A stretch of 64,000 bases of DNA from Prorocentrum cordatum (lineage: Eukaryota > Sar > Dinophyceae > Prorocentrales > Prorocentraceae). The notes beneath the pieces are model-generated. The model had not been told where the DNA came from. It was given only the letters and a program-made list of their open reading frames with translations, and ran no database searches. Position 1 is the stretch's first letter, and the number at the start of each line of letters is the position of its first letter. The position numbers and the translations under genes were made by a program. This document shows positions 8,921 to 19,819 of this stretch, one piece after another. Where the stretch lies: positions 424,205 to 488,204 of the forward strand of contig CAUYUJ010009458.1 in assembly GCA_963575745.1 (NCBI GenBank). Reading direction: 5' to 3'.

Positions 8921-9570
8921 TACAGGAGGTCCCCGGCATCTGCCGTCCTGCAACAGTGAGATTGCCAGTTTTGATGAGTTGATTTCATGTTATGTCTCCA
9001 GAGGCCAGCTTCGGGCCAAATGACTCAAAAAAACCATCCCCCGGGACGGTGTCGAAAGGCCCAGGTGCCCATGTCCAAAAAACATCGAACCGCTGGCTGT
9101 CTGGTATAAGGAGGTGGAACATCACCAGCAGGAGCGCAACATCGAGGGGAGGAGGAAAAATGACAGCAGCAGGAGGGGAGGGGGGGCGGGGCAAGCTAGG
9201 TAAGCTCTGACATCGTATCCACCCCACCCATCTCTTCACACTGCGCTGATGTTTTTTCTGTCCGCTGACGCGTGTCGTAGCGGACCTGGAATGATTCCAT
9301 CGTGTTTCGCGCGATCGGAGAAGATTGAGCTACGTACGCCGGAGGGGGTGGCGGATGAGCAGGAGGATAAGCAGGTGGACACGGGTGAGGATGAAGGAGG
9401 AAGACGCGGACAGCAGCGGGATCTGGAGTGGAACGCGCGAGAGGAAGAGGAGGACCAGGGGAAGGCGGAGGAGGGGGCAGAGCGCCGATCCTAAAATGAG
9501 GCCCGCTGCGTCGGCAGCACCACGCAGAAGGACCGACACGACTTGGTTCAATGACGATAGCGTGTGCTCT
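8921..9570. other. Unassigned stretch, no gene seen
   Basis: Purine-rich patches (around 9150-9200 and 9390-9490) give Arg/Glu-rich frames that look like composition effects. No motif is recognised. Confidence 0.5.
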
Positions 9571-9893
9571 GCGGTCGGTCTGGCGAGGATGTTGTCGCCG
9601 TCGCCGCCTCGTCGCCGCCCGTCGCCTGGGCCCGACGGTCGGTATGGCGGCCATGCTGTCGCCGTCGCCGCCTCCTCGTCGCCGCCCGTCGTCTGGATCT
9701 GACGGTCGGTCTGGCGGCTATATTGTCGCCGTCGCCGCTCGTTGCCGCCTGTCGCTCGGGCTTGGCATTCGGTCTGGCAAAGATGTTGTCGCCGTCGTCG
9801 CCCCGTCGCCGCCTCGTCGCCATCCGTCGTCTACTATGCATGATGGGCGGTTTGGCGGCTGTGTCGCCATCGCCGCCCAGTCGCCGCCACGCA
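9571..9893. repeat. Minisatellite, unit about 70 bp (locus 1)
   Basis: About four to five imperfect units, each with CGGTCGGTCTGGCG, then ATGTTGTCGCCGTCGCCG, then CGTCGCCGCCCGTCG. The same unit occurs at 16390-16622. The array is open in more than one frame only because of its composition. Confidence 0.8.
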
Positions 9894-10119
9894 TAGAGTC
9901 TCCGGTGTAAAATGGAATTTGGAATTTGGATCTACCACCCACCCCCCGGGGTTATCCGCCCACCTTGGGGATCCGCAATTTACGTATGATTCTGCCCCGC
10001 CGAGCTGGATTCGACCCCCCTTTTCACATCCTCATCAAATAAGACGATGCGCCCGTATGCGTAAATCAGAAAAATCGTACATTCCCAAGAACCCCATCAC
10101 AGCATCTGGGACGAAGTGC
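9894..10119. other. Unassigned spacer
   Basis: Short spacer between the minisatellite and the 0.8-kb repeat. No gene or repeat recognised. Confidence 0.4.
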
Positions 10120-10945
10120 ACACGCGCGTGTCGTCGCGCGCTTACCGAAATCCTTCAAATACTTGGGCTTCCGTAGTGAATGTTCAATGGAGTGTCCCGA
10201 AACCCTCGAAACACACATTGTGTTGCAGCATGGTTCTTCAAATGCATATGCCCAGCGTTTTTGCGAATACTTATGGGAACCATCGGTTTTCAACCTGCAA
10301 ATCCAGTGCAACCAAACGGGCCCCTCGCGCGGGCATGTCGAAATCATTCGACGAACGCCCTTGCGCGCGGGGGTGGTGGCACAGTCCTTGTCAAGTGCTA
10401 CCATGCAGGCGACTTGCGCGCGTCGGCCGCGCGCGCATGGCGAAATTCTTCCAACGCGCCAGTGACCGACACGTGGACGTCATCATCGTCGTCGGCGTGA
10501 TCCGCATCGGCGCAGTCAGTGGTCTTGTCGTCGCCAATGTCAGTTTCGACACCAGGATCGCTACAATCATCATCGCGACCGCCGCCGTCGACGCCCCCAC
10601 AAGGCCAGGCCCGCCCGAGCCACCGACTCGCACTGAAGCGCCCGCGCGCCAGCGCGGCTTGAGAGACGCGCGGGGAAGTGCCCAGCGGATGTCGCCATCG
10701 CGGCCGCGTCGGTCGCGCCATAGTAGTTGGCTGCCCTCCCGCGAGTCCGCGCGCGCCAGCGCGGCCGCAGCGATGCGCTACCCAGCGCCGAGCAGTCATC
10801 GAAGTCGTCGTCGCGCTGGTTCTGCATACCAAACTGCGAGTGGGCGGATGGGGCGATCGCGCGAGCAGTGGAAGTGGCAATTCTGGTCGGCAGGCCGAAT
10901 TGCACCGCGCAGATTGCCCCGCATCGGTTTCGCCACGTAGAGCGC
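10120..10945. repeat. 0.8-kb GC-rich repeat X, copy 1
   Basis: This segment aligns by eye in the same orientation with 12165-12960. Shared landmarks are CATGTCGAAATCA, GTGGACGTCATC/GCCATCGTGGCCGTC-type runs, CACTGAAGCGCCCGCGCG, AGCGCGGC and GCAGTCATCG, ending in TTGCACCGCGCAGATTGC words. Overlapping frames on both strands are Arg/Ala-rich and not convincing as genes. Confidence 0.7.
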
Positions 10946-12164
10946 ACCGCTTATTTTGTATCGCGCGGGTCCTCCTTTCTATTGAGGAATCAGGTTCTGC
11001 CCCTCACCCGCATGGGCTATTTGTCCTTCCTGGAGATCTGCTGTTTACGCATGAGTTTACAACGCTCCAGCCAGGCCTGGCTCGATCCCCGAAAACGCGC
11101 GCGCCGCGACCACCTCCGCGCCGTCCCACGTAGCCGACGCTGCACGCGCGCGCCCGTTCATCACAAATGTCAAATTCCAAAGGGCACCGTGCCACCGATG
11201 GAGCGAGGCGCGCGCGCCACGGTAGGTCGGGCCCCAGACCCCGAGCCGGCGCGCCCCGCAGTCGCGTCTCTGCCCCGTCGCCCCCTTGGCCGCGTCGCGC
11301 GCCGAGTGCGCGCGCGAGGGGATGTTGTTGGCGCGCAGCTCGCGCCCTTGCGCTTTGGACACCGCGCGCAGCTGTGATATTGGGAAGCAGCAGCGCTAAA
11401 GTGCATCGCTGCCTACGGGGCCTCCGTCGCGACCCTGGGGAGCCCGCGACGCTGCCCCCGCGGACTCGCGTCGTTGGCCCGGGAGGCCTGCGTCGCGGGC
11501 GCGAGGATTCGCATCGCTGGGCCCGGGGTCTGGCGCCCGCGCCCGATCGGGTCTTCGGGCGCGCTCCCCGACGCGACCGCCGTCGGTCCATCTCGGGGGC
11601 CCCGCGCCCGAAGGCGCCGGTTCCGCGGCGCCCAATTTTCAGGGGCCGCCCCCAACGTGGCGCCGAATGCCCAAACAGGCGCGTGGAGTTGCGTTGCGCC
11701 CAGATTTGGTCCGGGGATCTTCCGCGCCGTTTGCCCGCCCCCATGCGCGACGCGTCTGCGGGCGCTGGGTTTTTCCCCCGGGGCGCGACTGATTTCTCGC
11801 GGGGCGCGCGTTTGTGCGCGCGGCCGTTAGATGCAGGCGATCATTCCGGGCGCCGCACGGGCTCCGCTCTGAGCGCGCAGAGGGCCCAGTCCAGGCGCGC
11901 GCCCAGGCGTTCGAGAGATGGGCTGCCAAGATCCCGAGTCGACGCAGCGCTGCGGCGGTTCGCGACGGCGCGGCGCCGCCGCGGCCCCGCGTCGCCAAGA
12001 CCCGCGTGGGGGCATCGACGGGGGCCGCGGGGCCATGGGCCCGGCGACTCACACCGCGCGAACGCGCGCACGAACCATGAACTTGGGAGCACCGTTTCGA
12101 ACGCACTTCGGGCATCGCGCGGGGCGCCGCAATTTTCCTGGGCCAGCCCCGCGGCAACGGGCGC
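10946..12164. other. Very GC-rich stretch without a supported gene
   Basis: Long frames cross this region on both strands (11167-12309 forward, 11639-13645 reverse) but are Arg/Ala/Pro-rich, overlap each other and show no domain. CGCGCG words dominate. I see no gene. Confidence 0.55.
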
Positions 12165-12960
12165 GCGCGTCGTCGCGCGCGCGCGTGCCGAGATCCATGC
12201 GTCACGTTTCGCACGGGCATCTGACTCGAGCGCCCCAGAACTCTTAAGAACGCGCGCCGCTGCAACAATGTGCTGCCCGGGAACAAATGCGTGTGGCCGA
12301 AAACCATAAGTCGCGCAACATTTCCAAGTGCGACTGCGCGGGCCTCTCGCGCGCGCATGTCGAAATCACTCGACAGCCCCAGCGGGGAGGGCGCGGCCCC
12401 TGTCAAACGGCGCCGCGTGAGCCATTCGCGCGCGGCGGCCGCGCGCGCGTCGATATCCCCCCGAGACTGTCGCCGCCGACGCGCGGGCGCCATCGTGGCC
12501 GTCAGCGCGATCAGCGTCGGCGCCGTCGCAGGCGTTGCCGTCGCCCTCGCCGTCGTCGTCGCCGGCGCCGCTGCGATCATCGTCGCGCATGCCGCTGTCG
12601 ACGTCGCCAGATGCCGCGCCCCCCAGGGTCGCCGACTCACACTGAAGCGCCCGCGCGTCAGCGCGGCCTGCGAGACGCGCAGGGGCGCGCCCGACGGTCC
12701 GCGCCACCGCGGCCGCGTCGGGTCACGCCGGAGGCCGGTCGCTCTGCCCGCGGGCCCGCGCGCGCCGACGCGCGGCCGCCGCGGTGCGCTGGCCAGCGCC
12801 AAGCAGTCATCGCAATTACCGCGGAATGGATTTGCGGGCCGGCGGGCGGGGCGATTGCGCGAGCCGTGGAGTTGGCGACTCACCGCGGGCAAGAATGAAT
12901 TGCGCCGCGCAGACTGCGCGACGATGATCGCACCGCGCCGGCTGCGCCGCGTGAGCTTCG
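12165..12960. repeat. 0.8-kb GC-rich repeat X, copy 2
   Basis: Direct-orientation homologue of 10120-10945, with many substitutions and indels, about 2.0 kb downstream. The right part grades into degenerate TTGCGCCGCGCAGA words like those at 16624-16890. Confidence 0.7.
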
Positions 12961-13545
12961 CAGCGTCGGTCGCGCCCGATAGATTGCGCCACGCAGTTAG
13001 CACCCCCTTTTTTGAAACGCGTATATTGCTCCAAATATATTGACCAGGATAGGTTGCACTGCGCGTGCTCCGCCACGTGGACAGCGCCGCGTAGGCCGTG
13101 CAAAATCGAACGCGCGAAATAGATCCCTCTTTGCCACAAGTTGGGACCCCCCTCCCCTTCATCTGCCCCCTTTGTCGACTCGCAATGTTCACCTGATTCT
13201 GCCCCGCCGCCCATCCTAAAGATGAATTCGCGCCGCCCCAGCCGGGCTGGCGTCGATGCCCCCCTCGGCCTCTTGCAAAACATATGTTAAGCGCGCATAA
13301 CTCCGAAGGTCTTGTGGGGAGGTAGCGCCCATTTCGATCTGATCGAACCGATTTGACATCGATTTCGGCTGGCCCGCTCCGATCCGATTTTAATATTTCG
13401 GCGATTTGATGCGTCTTGATGCTTGCATGGCGCTGTTGTGCACCCTGGCGCGGCCGATTCGATTCGATTCTGACACGATGCCGATGCGGCCCAGTTCGAT
13501 ATCTGTGTTGATCCAATATGATTAGTCGATTCGGTGATGGCCGCT
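12961..13545. repeat. Degenerate GATTCGAT/GATCCGAT words, no gene
   Basis: From about 13340 to 13530 the sequence is a loose array of GATTCGATTC, GATCCGATTT and CGATTTGA words. The same kind of array occurs at 14165-14330, 30345-30480 and 31125-31335. No gene is seen. Confidence 0.5.
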
Positions 13546-13627
13546 GCTGGGAGGAGGAGGAGGAGGAGGAGGAGGAGGAGGAGGAGGAGGCGCAGGCGGA
13601 GGCGGAGGCGTAGGCGTCGGAGGCGGA
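13546..13627. repeat. GGA microsatellite
   Basis: An uninterrupted (GGA)n run followed by degenerate GGC/GGA triplets. Confidence 0.9.
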
Positions 13628-13864
13628 GCTTGGGGCAGAGAACAAGCGGCGTTAAGCTTTATAATTCTTCGGTGCCAGAGTTTGTGACGGACCACATCGA
13701 GGTGTGGATGCAGAATTGGCCGAGCGAGGACCCGCTGGGCACGTATGTTTGGAGCACATGATTGCGAGTGTTCGCACACCGATATTGTGGCCCCATGCGG
13801 TCAGCTATTGGTCTTGGCATGTGCGCAAGTTTCACATTGACGGGAATCGTGAGGCAGCTGTAGT

Positions 13865-14278
13865 TTGGTAGCGAGGGCGAGGGAAACAAATCATATTTTT
13901 GCACAGGACTTTGAGTTGGTTTACCTTGACTTGGACAAGCGCGTGTTCTGCAACGAGTTCCGAGAACATGGGCAGAGGTGCGATCCTCTGGTCCTGGACT
14001 CTCCCCGTTATTGGTCAGAGCGCTTGTCCCTGACTGATATCGACGAGGACATGTTCTCCTCGCAGTACAGACTACGTGATCTTTCTTTTCATACTTGGCC
14101 AGACCTGGAAGCCAGCCTCTCTGAGGACCCGCTGGCACGCCTCTCTTCTGTTCGGCCATGGCTGCCCACGGTCCGATTCGATCCCTGGACCTCGATTCAG
14201 GTCTCGGTCCGATCCGATCCGACACGAGCTGGATTCCTCTCTGAAATGCAGGGGCCGAGCTCCGATGCGCGACCCTAG
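13865..14278 (+). CDS. Hypothetical open frame, unrecognised
   Basis: A 137-codon frame opening with TTG; the first in-frame ATG is 14051. The first two thirds have a balanced composition (FELVYLDLDKRVF, DIDEDMFSSQYRLRDLSF), unlike the Arg/Pro-rich chance frames around it. The last third runs into GATCCGAT-type repeats, which argues against a complete gene. It could be an exon fragment or chance. No domain recognised and no function proposed. Confidence 0.2.
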   Translation: MVARARETNHIFAQDFELVYLDLDKRVFCNEFREHGQRCDPLVLDSPRYWSERLSLTDIDEDMFSSQYRLRDLSFHTWPDLEASLSEDPLARLSSVRPWLPTVRFDPWTSIQVSVRSDPTRAGFLSEMQGPSSDARP

Positions 14279-14576
14279 ACTCCAGACTATCCGCTCCGAT
14301 CCGATTCTACGATTCGGTCCAGTTTAGGCCCTGCAGGTGGCGGAGATCGAGTTCTGTCACAGGGGGGCCACGGAACCTCCCAGATGTCATTGCCCCCGCA
14401 TCTTCTTCTTCTTCCTCCTCCAGCACATCCCCCGTGAGGAAACTCCTGGAGGACTCGCGCGGCGCGCAACAGTTGCGTCAGGCCCGCCCTGACCTGGGCC
14501 GGCGCAATTCCGACTCCATCCTACAGTTCAAGCAGTGGCGAAGCGTCCCAGCGTGCCTATAGCCCTACCAAACAAT

Positions 14577-14715
14577 ATTCTAAGAACCTTTTGTGGTTTC
14601 CACGGAATGTTCTTAGAACATTTCTGGTTGATATGGTCTTGTTTTAACGCATCGGGTTTATGTTCTAAGAACATTGTTTTTGCTCTTAGAACATGTTTGG
14701 CTTCTAAGAACATTT
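14577..14715. repeat. Cluster of palindromic TTCTAAGAACA words
   Basis: At least five palindromic words of the type TGTTCTTAGAACA / TGTTCTAAGAACA / TTCTAAGAACATT occur within 140 bp in an AT-richer island. Both strand orientations alternate. Function unknown. Confidence 0.7.
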
Positions 14716-15496
14716 CGTGGTCTATAGGAATGCCGGGACGGTCGGTGCCTGCTCAAGCAGTGGAGACCCATGCCAAGAAACACCCTGCATGCCTCCAGGG
14801 TGCCCTGGGTCTCTTGGGTGTCCCTGGTCCTGCTGCAGGAAGCGCGCCGTTCCCACGCCACAGATCAGCGGACGTCCTGGGCTCTCGGGGTTGGGTTTCT
14901 TCTGGAAGGTCTTTTGCGGACCGGCCTCCACCGCACGTCCGGCGCGACTCCGACGTGAAGCCGCCGCGAGTTCGACTCGACCCTGCGCGAGCCCGGCCTA
15001 CGAAGTGCGACGCGGATCCGGCGCAGGTTGGGCCTCAGGCTGCCGCGCGCGCGGCCTCCCCTGGCCCCCCCACCTCTCAGGAGGGAAAAAAACACACAGA
15101 CACAATTAAGCGTTGATCCCCCAGAAAATATAGGAAAATATGGGAAGTGGGGGGGAAGACAAAAACCCAGAAAATATGGAAAAATATGGGGAATATGTCC
15201 ATTTGTGTGTATTTATTTGTGCGTCCTGGGGCCCCTTTAACTTCGTCCGCACACGCGCCTCAGGCCAGGGTGCGCTCCCTCCCCCACTTTGCGGCTACCC
15301 ATCGGTCGTCGAAAGCAGGTTTTTGTTGGGGGACTCCCAGATCCCAATCTGCTTTGAGCGCCTCCCTACTTCAAGGGATCGAGTGGCTAGGGGCGGACGG
15401 AGCGCAGTCTGCCTTCGGCGCCTTCCTCCTTCATGTCTCTACCTCTTTCCCTCCCACCGATGGCTGCACGTCAGACCGACCTTTCCCAGGAGTGAC
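14716..15496. other. Unassigned stretch, no gene seen
   Basis: Contains an AT-rich patch (15110-15215) with repeated AAAATATGG words. Forward frames across 15140-15980 are Pro/Arg-rich. No gene is supported. Confidence 0.5.
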
Positions 15497-15652
15497 CCTC
15501 GGTGCGGCCACGCTGGGACCCCCCCCCCGATTGCAGACTGCGGTGCGACCGCAGCGGCCTGCGCGCTCGGGGCTCGGTGCGGCCACGCTGGGCGCCCCCC
15601 CCCCCCCCCCCCCCGATCGAAGACTGCGGCGCGACCGCAGCGGCCTGCTGTG
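15497..15652. repeat. Tandem duplication of about 78 bp with poly-C tracts
   Basis: Two units, each starting CTCGGTGCGGCCACGCTGGG, running through a poly-C tract (longer in unit 2, ending near 15614) and then GACTGCGG(T/C)GCGACCGCAGCGGCCTG. Confidence 0.85.
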
Positions 15653-16389
15653 CGCGGGTGTGGCCTCCCCAGTGGCCCCCGAAGCCTGCGCACCGCGGGC
15701 CCCTCCTGCCCAGAGGGCGCCCTCCTGCGTGTCGCCAGCTCCTCTTCTCCGCGAGAGGTGGTCGGCACGCCGCGAGGGCCCCCCATTTGGCGGGGGGGGG
15801 TCACTGCCAGCGGCAGAGCGGCCACGCGTGGGGGGCACGGCGGCTCCACAGTTCGTTCGGGGTGAGAGTCGGCTTGCCGCGGCCGCCCTCCCTCCCTCCT
15901 CCCTCCGCCGCTTGCTCCCTGGCCTTGCTTATATCCGCTGGTCTGCTCTTTGCCCGCGCCCGCTCATGCTTGCGCTCGTCTGATCGGTCGTATCTCCGGC
16001 ATCCTTGTTGTTTAAGTTATCCTGCTCATCCTGCTGCTGCTGCTGCTGCTCCTCTTCCTCTCGGCGGCGAGCGAGGGGGGGTCTTCTCCATTCGCCTCCG
16101 CACCCCGCGCACGGAGCGCCACGCCGAGGTACCGACACCCGCGATTGCGATCCTTAGCGCTGTCGATACCTAGCAAAACGCTGTTTGGCTGGTCCCCCAG
16201 AAGGGAATGAACAAAAATAAACGCTGTATTCAGTGAGTATATATATATACACAAAACTATGGGGAAATTGAGGGGGAGAGGAACACCCTGGACATATGGA
16301 CAAGTACGGAGGATTCCGGAATTCGTTCCCCAACCGGTGCTTGCACTTAGGGATTCTTGCTACTGTTCTGATGGATTGGGCGTGACGAT
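15653..16389. other. Unassigned stretch, no gene seen
   Basis: Includes a short CTG/CTC triplet run at about 16029-16056 and a TA run at about 16236-16250. No coding signal beyond chance. Confidence 0.45.
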
Positions 16390-16622
16390 CCTTCGACCGG
16401 CTATGTAGTCACCGTCGCCGCCCCGTCGCCGCCCGTCGTCTCGGCCTGACGGCCGGTCTGTCGGCTATTTAGTCGCCGTCGCCGCCTCGTCGCCGCCTCT
16501 TCGCCGCCCGTTGTCTTTGCCAGACGGGCCAGTAGTCGCCGCTTCGTCGCCGCCCGTCATCTGGGCCTTGGTGTCGGTCTGGCGGCTGCGTTGTCGCCCG
16601 TCGCCGCTCCGTCGCCGCCTCG
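16390..16622. repeat. Minisatellite, unit about 70 bp (locus 2)
   Basis: About three units of the same minisatellite as 9571-9893 (CGGTCTG(T/G)CGGCT, TAGTCGCCGTCGCCG, CGTCGCCGCCCGTCGTCT). Confidence 0.8.
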
Positions 16623-16623
16623 C

Positions 16624-16890
16624 GTGAATTGCACCGTCTTAGGTGCACCGCATAGATTGCGCCGCACAGGGTGCATCTGATAGAATGTACCGCCTAGATG
16701 GCACCACGCGTATTGCACGACATCGATTGCACAACACTGACTGCACAACATGGATCTCACAACATGGATCGCACAACAAAGATCGCACCACACACCTTGC
16801 ACCATAGATCTTGCACTGTATGCGTAGTCTCCACCGCGTCTATTGTTCCACATAAATTGCACAACATTTATCGCACACCATATATTATCA
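16624..16890. repeat. Degenerate tandem repeat, unit about 17 bp
   Basis: Words of the form ATTGCACAACAT / GATCGCACCACA / GATTGCGCCGCACA repeat about 15 times with substitutions. The same words occur at the right edges of both repeat X copies. Confidence 0.65.
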
Positions 16891-16975
16891 TTTTTTCAGA
16901 GTGGGTCGTCGGATCGACCCCCCCCCGCCGGAATTAATGGTTTTTTTTTCGTGTTGCAGTTTGCATATGATTCTG

Positions 16976-17074
16976 TGCCAGAGCGACGAACATAGTTATA
17001 GGGTTGTTGGGGGGCGCTGTGACGCATCCCTCTTGGTTCAAAAAGGATCGCGGCTCCGCAAGGGGCGCCGCGCA
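16976..17074 (+). repeat. 5' LTR of Copia element 2
   Basis: 99 bp starting TGCCAGAG and ending CCGCGCA. It contains ACATAGTTATAGGGTTG, shared exactly with the 3' copy. Short for a Copia LTR. Confidence 0.85.
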
Positions 17075-17094
17075 TGGTAGCGGAGCCCGTGGCC
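17075..17094 (+). promoter_or_regulatory. Primer-binding site of Copia element 2
   Basis: TGGTAGCGGAGCCCGTGG abuts the 5' LTR. Ten of the first eleven bases match the complement of a eukaryotic initiator-Met tRNA 3' end (recalled, not searched), which suggests, but does not prove, that primer. Confidence 0.7.
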
Positions 17095-17136
17095 TGAGGA
17101 TCCACGGGTTCTGCGTCGGAAGTGCCAGCTTAGCAG

Positions 17137-17267
17137 CCCAGCGGGGAACGCCGCGGGCTGCGGAGGGCAGCCGCCCAGCCCAGCGGCCCAGCGGGGAACA
17201 CCGCGGGCTGCAGAGGGCGTCCTAGCGCCCTGCGGGGAGCACCCGCGGGGCAGCGGAGGGCAGCCCC
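17137..17267 (+). repeat. Tandem repeat in the Copia element 2 leader
   Basis: Three imperfect copies of a GCGGGGAACNCCGCGGGCTG-type unit start near 17140, 17191 and 17233, each followed by a GAGGGC-type tail. Confidence 0.75.
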
Positions 17268-17422
17268 CAAACCCTTTGCAGGCCGAGGTTCAACCTTGGC
17301 GGGCACCACAGCGACGGGGCGCAAGAAACCGAAGAAGCAGCGAGGGCGGCGGCGATCGGAGGACGCTGCCTGGCGACGGCAGCGGCGTGGAGACGTTTGC
17401 AGGCTGCTGGAGTCGGCGCTGA

Positions 17423-17689
17423 ACCCTTGTCGAGAAGATCGTCGGTCACGAGATCGACCTGCCAACGTTCACGCACCGCGTGTTCGGGGACGTCGTCTTC
17501 GACAAGGAGCTGGGTCACGCTTGGCCGCTCGGCGTCGTGGACGAGGACGGTCACTCCTTCATACCCCGCGAGAGCGAAGCCTACGCGGCCTTCGAAGCGC
17601 GGAGGTTCAGAGATGGAAGAGGGGCTGCGAGCATCCGCGGCGCAGCAGGCAGCGGGCGACCCCGCACCGCGGCAGCGGCTGCAGCATGA
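17423..17689 (+). pseudogene. Open frame between leader and Gag of Copia element 2, unrecognised
   Basis: An 88-codon open stretch with no ATG of its own, ended by TGA at 17687-17689. It is in the same frame as the Gag that follows, so an in-frame stop separates them. Its composition is protein-like (KIVGHEIDLPTFTHRVF, GVVDEDGHSFIP, EAYAAFEARRF) before it becomes Ala-rich. Element 1 has nothing equivalent. It could be an N-terminal extension of Gag, an upstream gene or captured sequence. I recognise no domain. Confidence 0.35.
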
Positions 17690-17725
17690 GCCTTGCCACA
17701 GCAGCAGCCGACGGCCCAGCAGGTG

Positions 17726-18457
17726 ATGGACGCACTGCGGACGGCTGCAGCTCGAGCGGAAGCTGCCGAGAAGCGAGCCCTGGAGCTGGAGGCGCGAGCA
17801 GAGACGACAGCCAGACAGCAGCATGCTCAGCTTCAGCAGCTTCAGCAGGCGCTCCAGCAGCTGACCGCCGCGGGGAGCACCGCGGCGGCGAGCCCAGCGC
17901 CGGCGAGGAGCGAGGGTCGTCGGAAGTGGGGCATCATCGACGCGAAGCTGCTGACGAAACCAGCCCAGTTCAAGGGCAGCGAGGCAGCGTGGCCCGCGCG
18001 GTCGATCAAGCTGGCGGCGTGCATCGCGACGCTGGACGACGAGCTGTACCAAGAGATGATCACGGTCGGGCAAGAGGCCGAAGAGGACGTCACCAACGAG
18101 ACGTTGGACCTGACAAATCCAGCGCTCGTCGGCGCGTCGCGGCAGCTGTGCCACATGCTCGCGCTGCTCCTGGAAGGCAAGGCGTTCGCCATGCAGCGGC
18201 CGATCCCGGAGGGCGAAGGACTGCTGGTGTGGCGCAAGCTCGTGGGGGAGTTCGAGCCCGGCCAGCCAACGTCAGCTCCGGGTCGGATGAGGACGCTGCT
18301 GAGGCGGACGGTCGGAGCAGCGACGATCAAGACCGACATGAACGAGTTTGACGTGGCGGTCCAGACGCACGAGCGGCACGGCAGCGCGGTGCCCAGCGAC
18401 ATCGCGGCGGCGATCCTCATAGCGGGATCCAGGATTGGGATTTTCAGCAACAGCTGA
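17726..18457 (+). pseudogene. Gag of Copia element 2
   Basis: The first in-frame ATG is 17726. The N-terminus is an Ala/Gln/Glu-rich coiled coil (about residues 1-50), as in element 1. The body matches element 1 Gag by eye: KPAQFKGSEAAW against KPEIFTGEAKEW, and WRKLVGEFEP against WRRFLEEFEP. It would form the virus-like particle shell and bind element RNA. The frame ends at TGA 18455-18457. Protein-like sequence continues in another frame (QQQLMVKADRLRDYL), so a frameshift lies just upstream. Confidence 0.75.
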
Positions 18458-18604
18458 TGGTCAAAGCCGACCGCCTCAGGGACTACCTACGACGGGACCG
18501 CGAAGCACGCGAAGACGTGCCTGACGAGCAGGAAGACGTTCAAGGACGCTGCAGGAGGCACCGCAGCGGGGGCCACCGCGGCGGACGGCAGCGGGCCAGC
18601 TCCC

Positions 18605-19819
18605 ATGGACATCGGGTCCCTGACGGCGACGTTGGCAGCAGGAAGGATGGCGCCAACCGAGGTGGCGACGGTCGTAATCGCCACCAAGAAGGACAAGGAC
18701 AAGGGCGGCAATAAGGGATACGGGAAGCTCTGCGACGGAAACAGGGACTCCCGATCTCAGCACCAGACGCAGGAGGACGGCAAGGGCAGAGATGGCAACG
18801 ATGGCCAGCGCGTCGAGACACGGACGTTTAGGAAGTGCCATCAGAAGGGCCACTTGATGAGAGGCTGCCCTGATAAGACTACGAGAGTGAACAGCGCAGC
18901 CAGCAAGACGATCGACTTGAAGGGCGCGTTGCACTCGGTTCAGCTGCATGCGCCTGCGACGGGCTCAGCAGCGTCGAGCGCGCTGTCCGCCGCGCCGAGC
19001 AGCGTCGCCCGGGCGCGGGCCGACGCCGCGCAGCTGTCAACGGCGAGCTCAGCGGCCGCCCCGAGCGGCGGCAGCGCCAGCTCAAGTGGAGGCGGAGGCG
19101 CGGGAGACACCGCGCCCGCCATCCAGCGGGCGCTGCGCCTGGCGGCCCAGGCAGCGGACCCCGCGAATCGGATCTCGATGCTGCGAGATCCACGGGCTGA
19201 CAGCCCAGGAAGCGACAATGAGAGCTGCGAGAATCACATCATGGTGGGCTCGGGGGCCTCCAGAGCGACGTGCCCACGCAGCCGCGCCCCGGGCGCGGCG
19301 ACGCGTGGGCCTACCCAGCTTTACGACATCCGCGCCGCGGACGACAGGGGCGCGAATAACCGCGGCGAGAAGTGCGCGCAGCACGACCTGCTGGACAGCT
19401 CAGACGCGCGCGTAGTGGGCATCTTTTGCCAGGTCGCCGACGTCTCGCATCCCGTCATGGGGGTTGCCGAGGCACGCGACAACGGCCACTCTGCGCTGTT
19501 CTCTCCGACGGGCTCGTACATCGTGCCCGCGGCGCTCAGCCAACTAGAGGGCGTCGCCAACGCGCCCCTGGTGCGACAGGGCAACCTGTTCTGGATGCGA
19601 GGGCGCGTCGCGGGGCCCCCCGCGCGACGTCTGAGACGCTGCAGCCCTCAACCCAGTCGGGGCCGAGGCGCCCGCCGCAGCAGCCCCCGCGGCGGCCAAG
19701 CAGCCTCTGCACGAGGGGGCGCCACTGGCAGAGGCGGAGCCCGACGGGCTGCCAGCCGGGGCGAAGCGGGCGCCGCCGCTCCCCAGCCAGGGCGAGATCG
19801 ACGAGCACGAGCTCGCTAA
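18605..19819 (+). pseudogene. Zinc knuckle and protease region of Copia element 2
   Basis: Begins MDIGSL after a low-complexity link, then a Lys/Gly/Asp-rich stretch as in element 1. The knuckle reads FRKCHQKGHLMRGC: the first Cys position is Phe, and the second Cys, His and last Cys remain. The protease motif reads MVGSGAS where element 1 has MVDSGAS; the codon at 19247 is GGC, so the catalytic Asp is replaced by Gly. The end of the frame is out of register with the integrase that follows. Confidence 0.7.

Noticed and set aside
11167-13645. Long overlapping frames of 380 and 668 codons on opposite strands
   Set aside because: Extreme Arg/Ala/Pro content in CGCG-rich DNA, no domain, overlapping on both strands, and part lies in the duplicated repeat X. 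Chance frames are more likely.
15140-16173. Forward frames of 220-280 codons
   Set aside because: Pro/Arg/Ala-rich, overlapping in three frames, crossing a poly-C tandem duplication; no domain.
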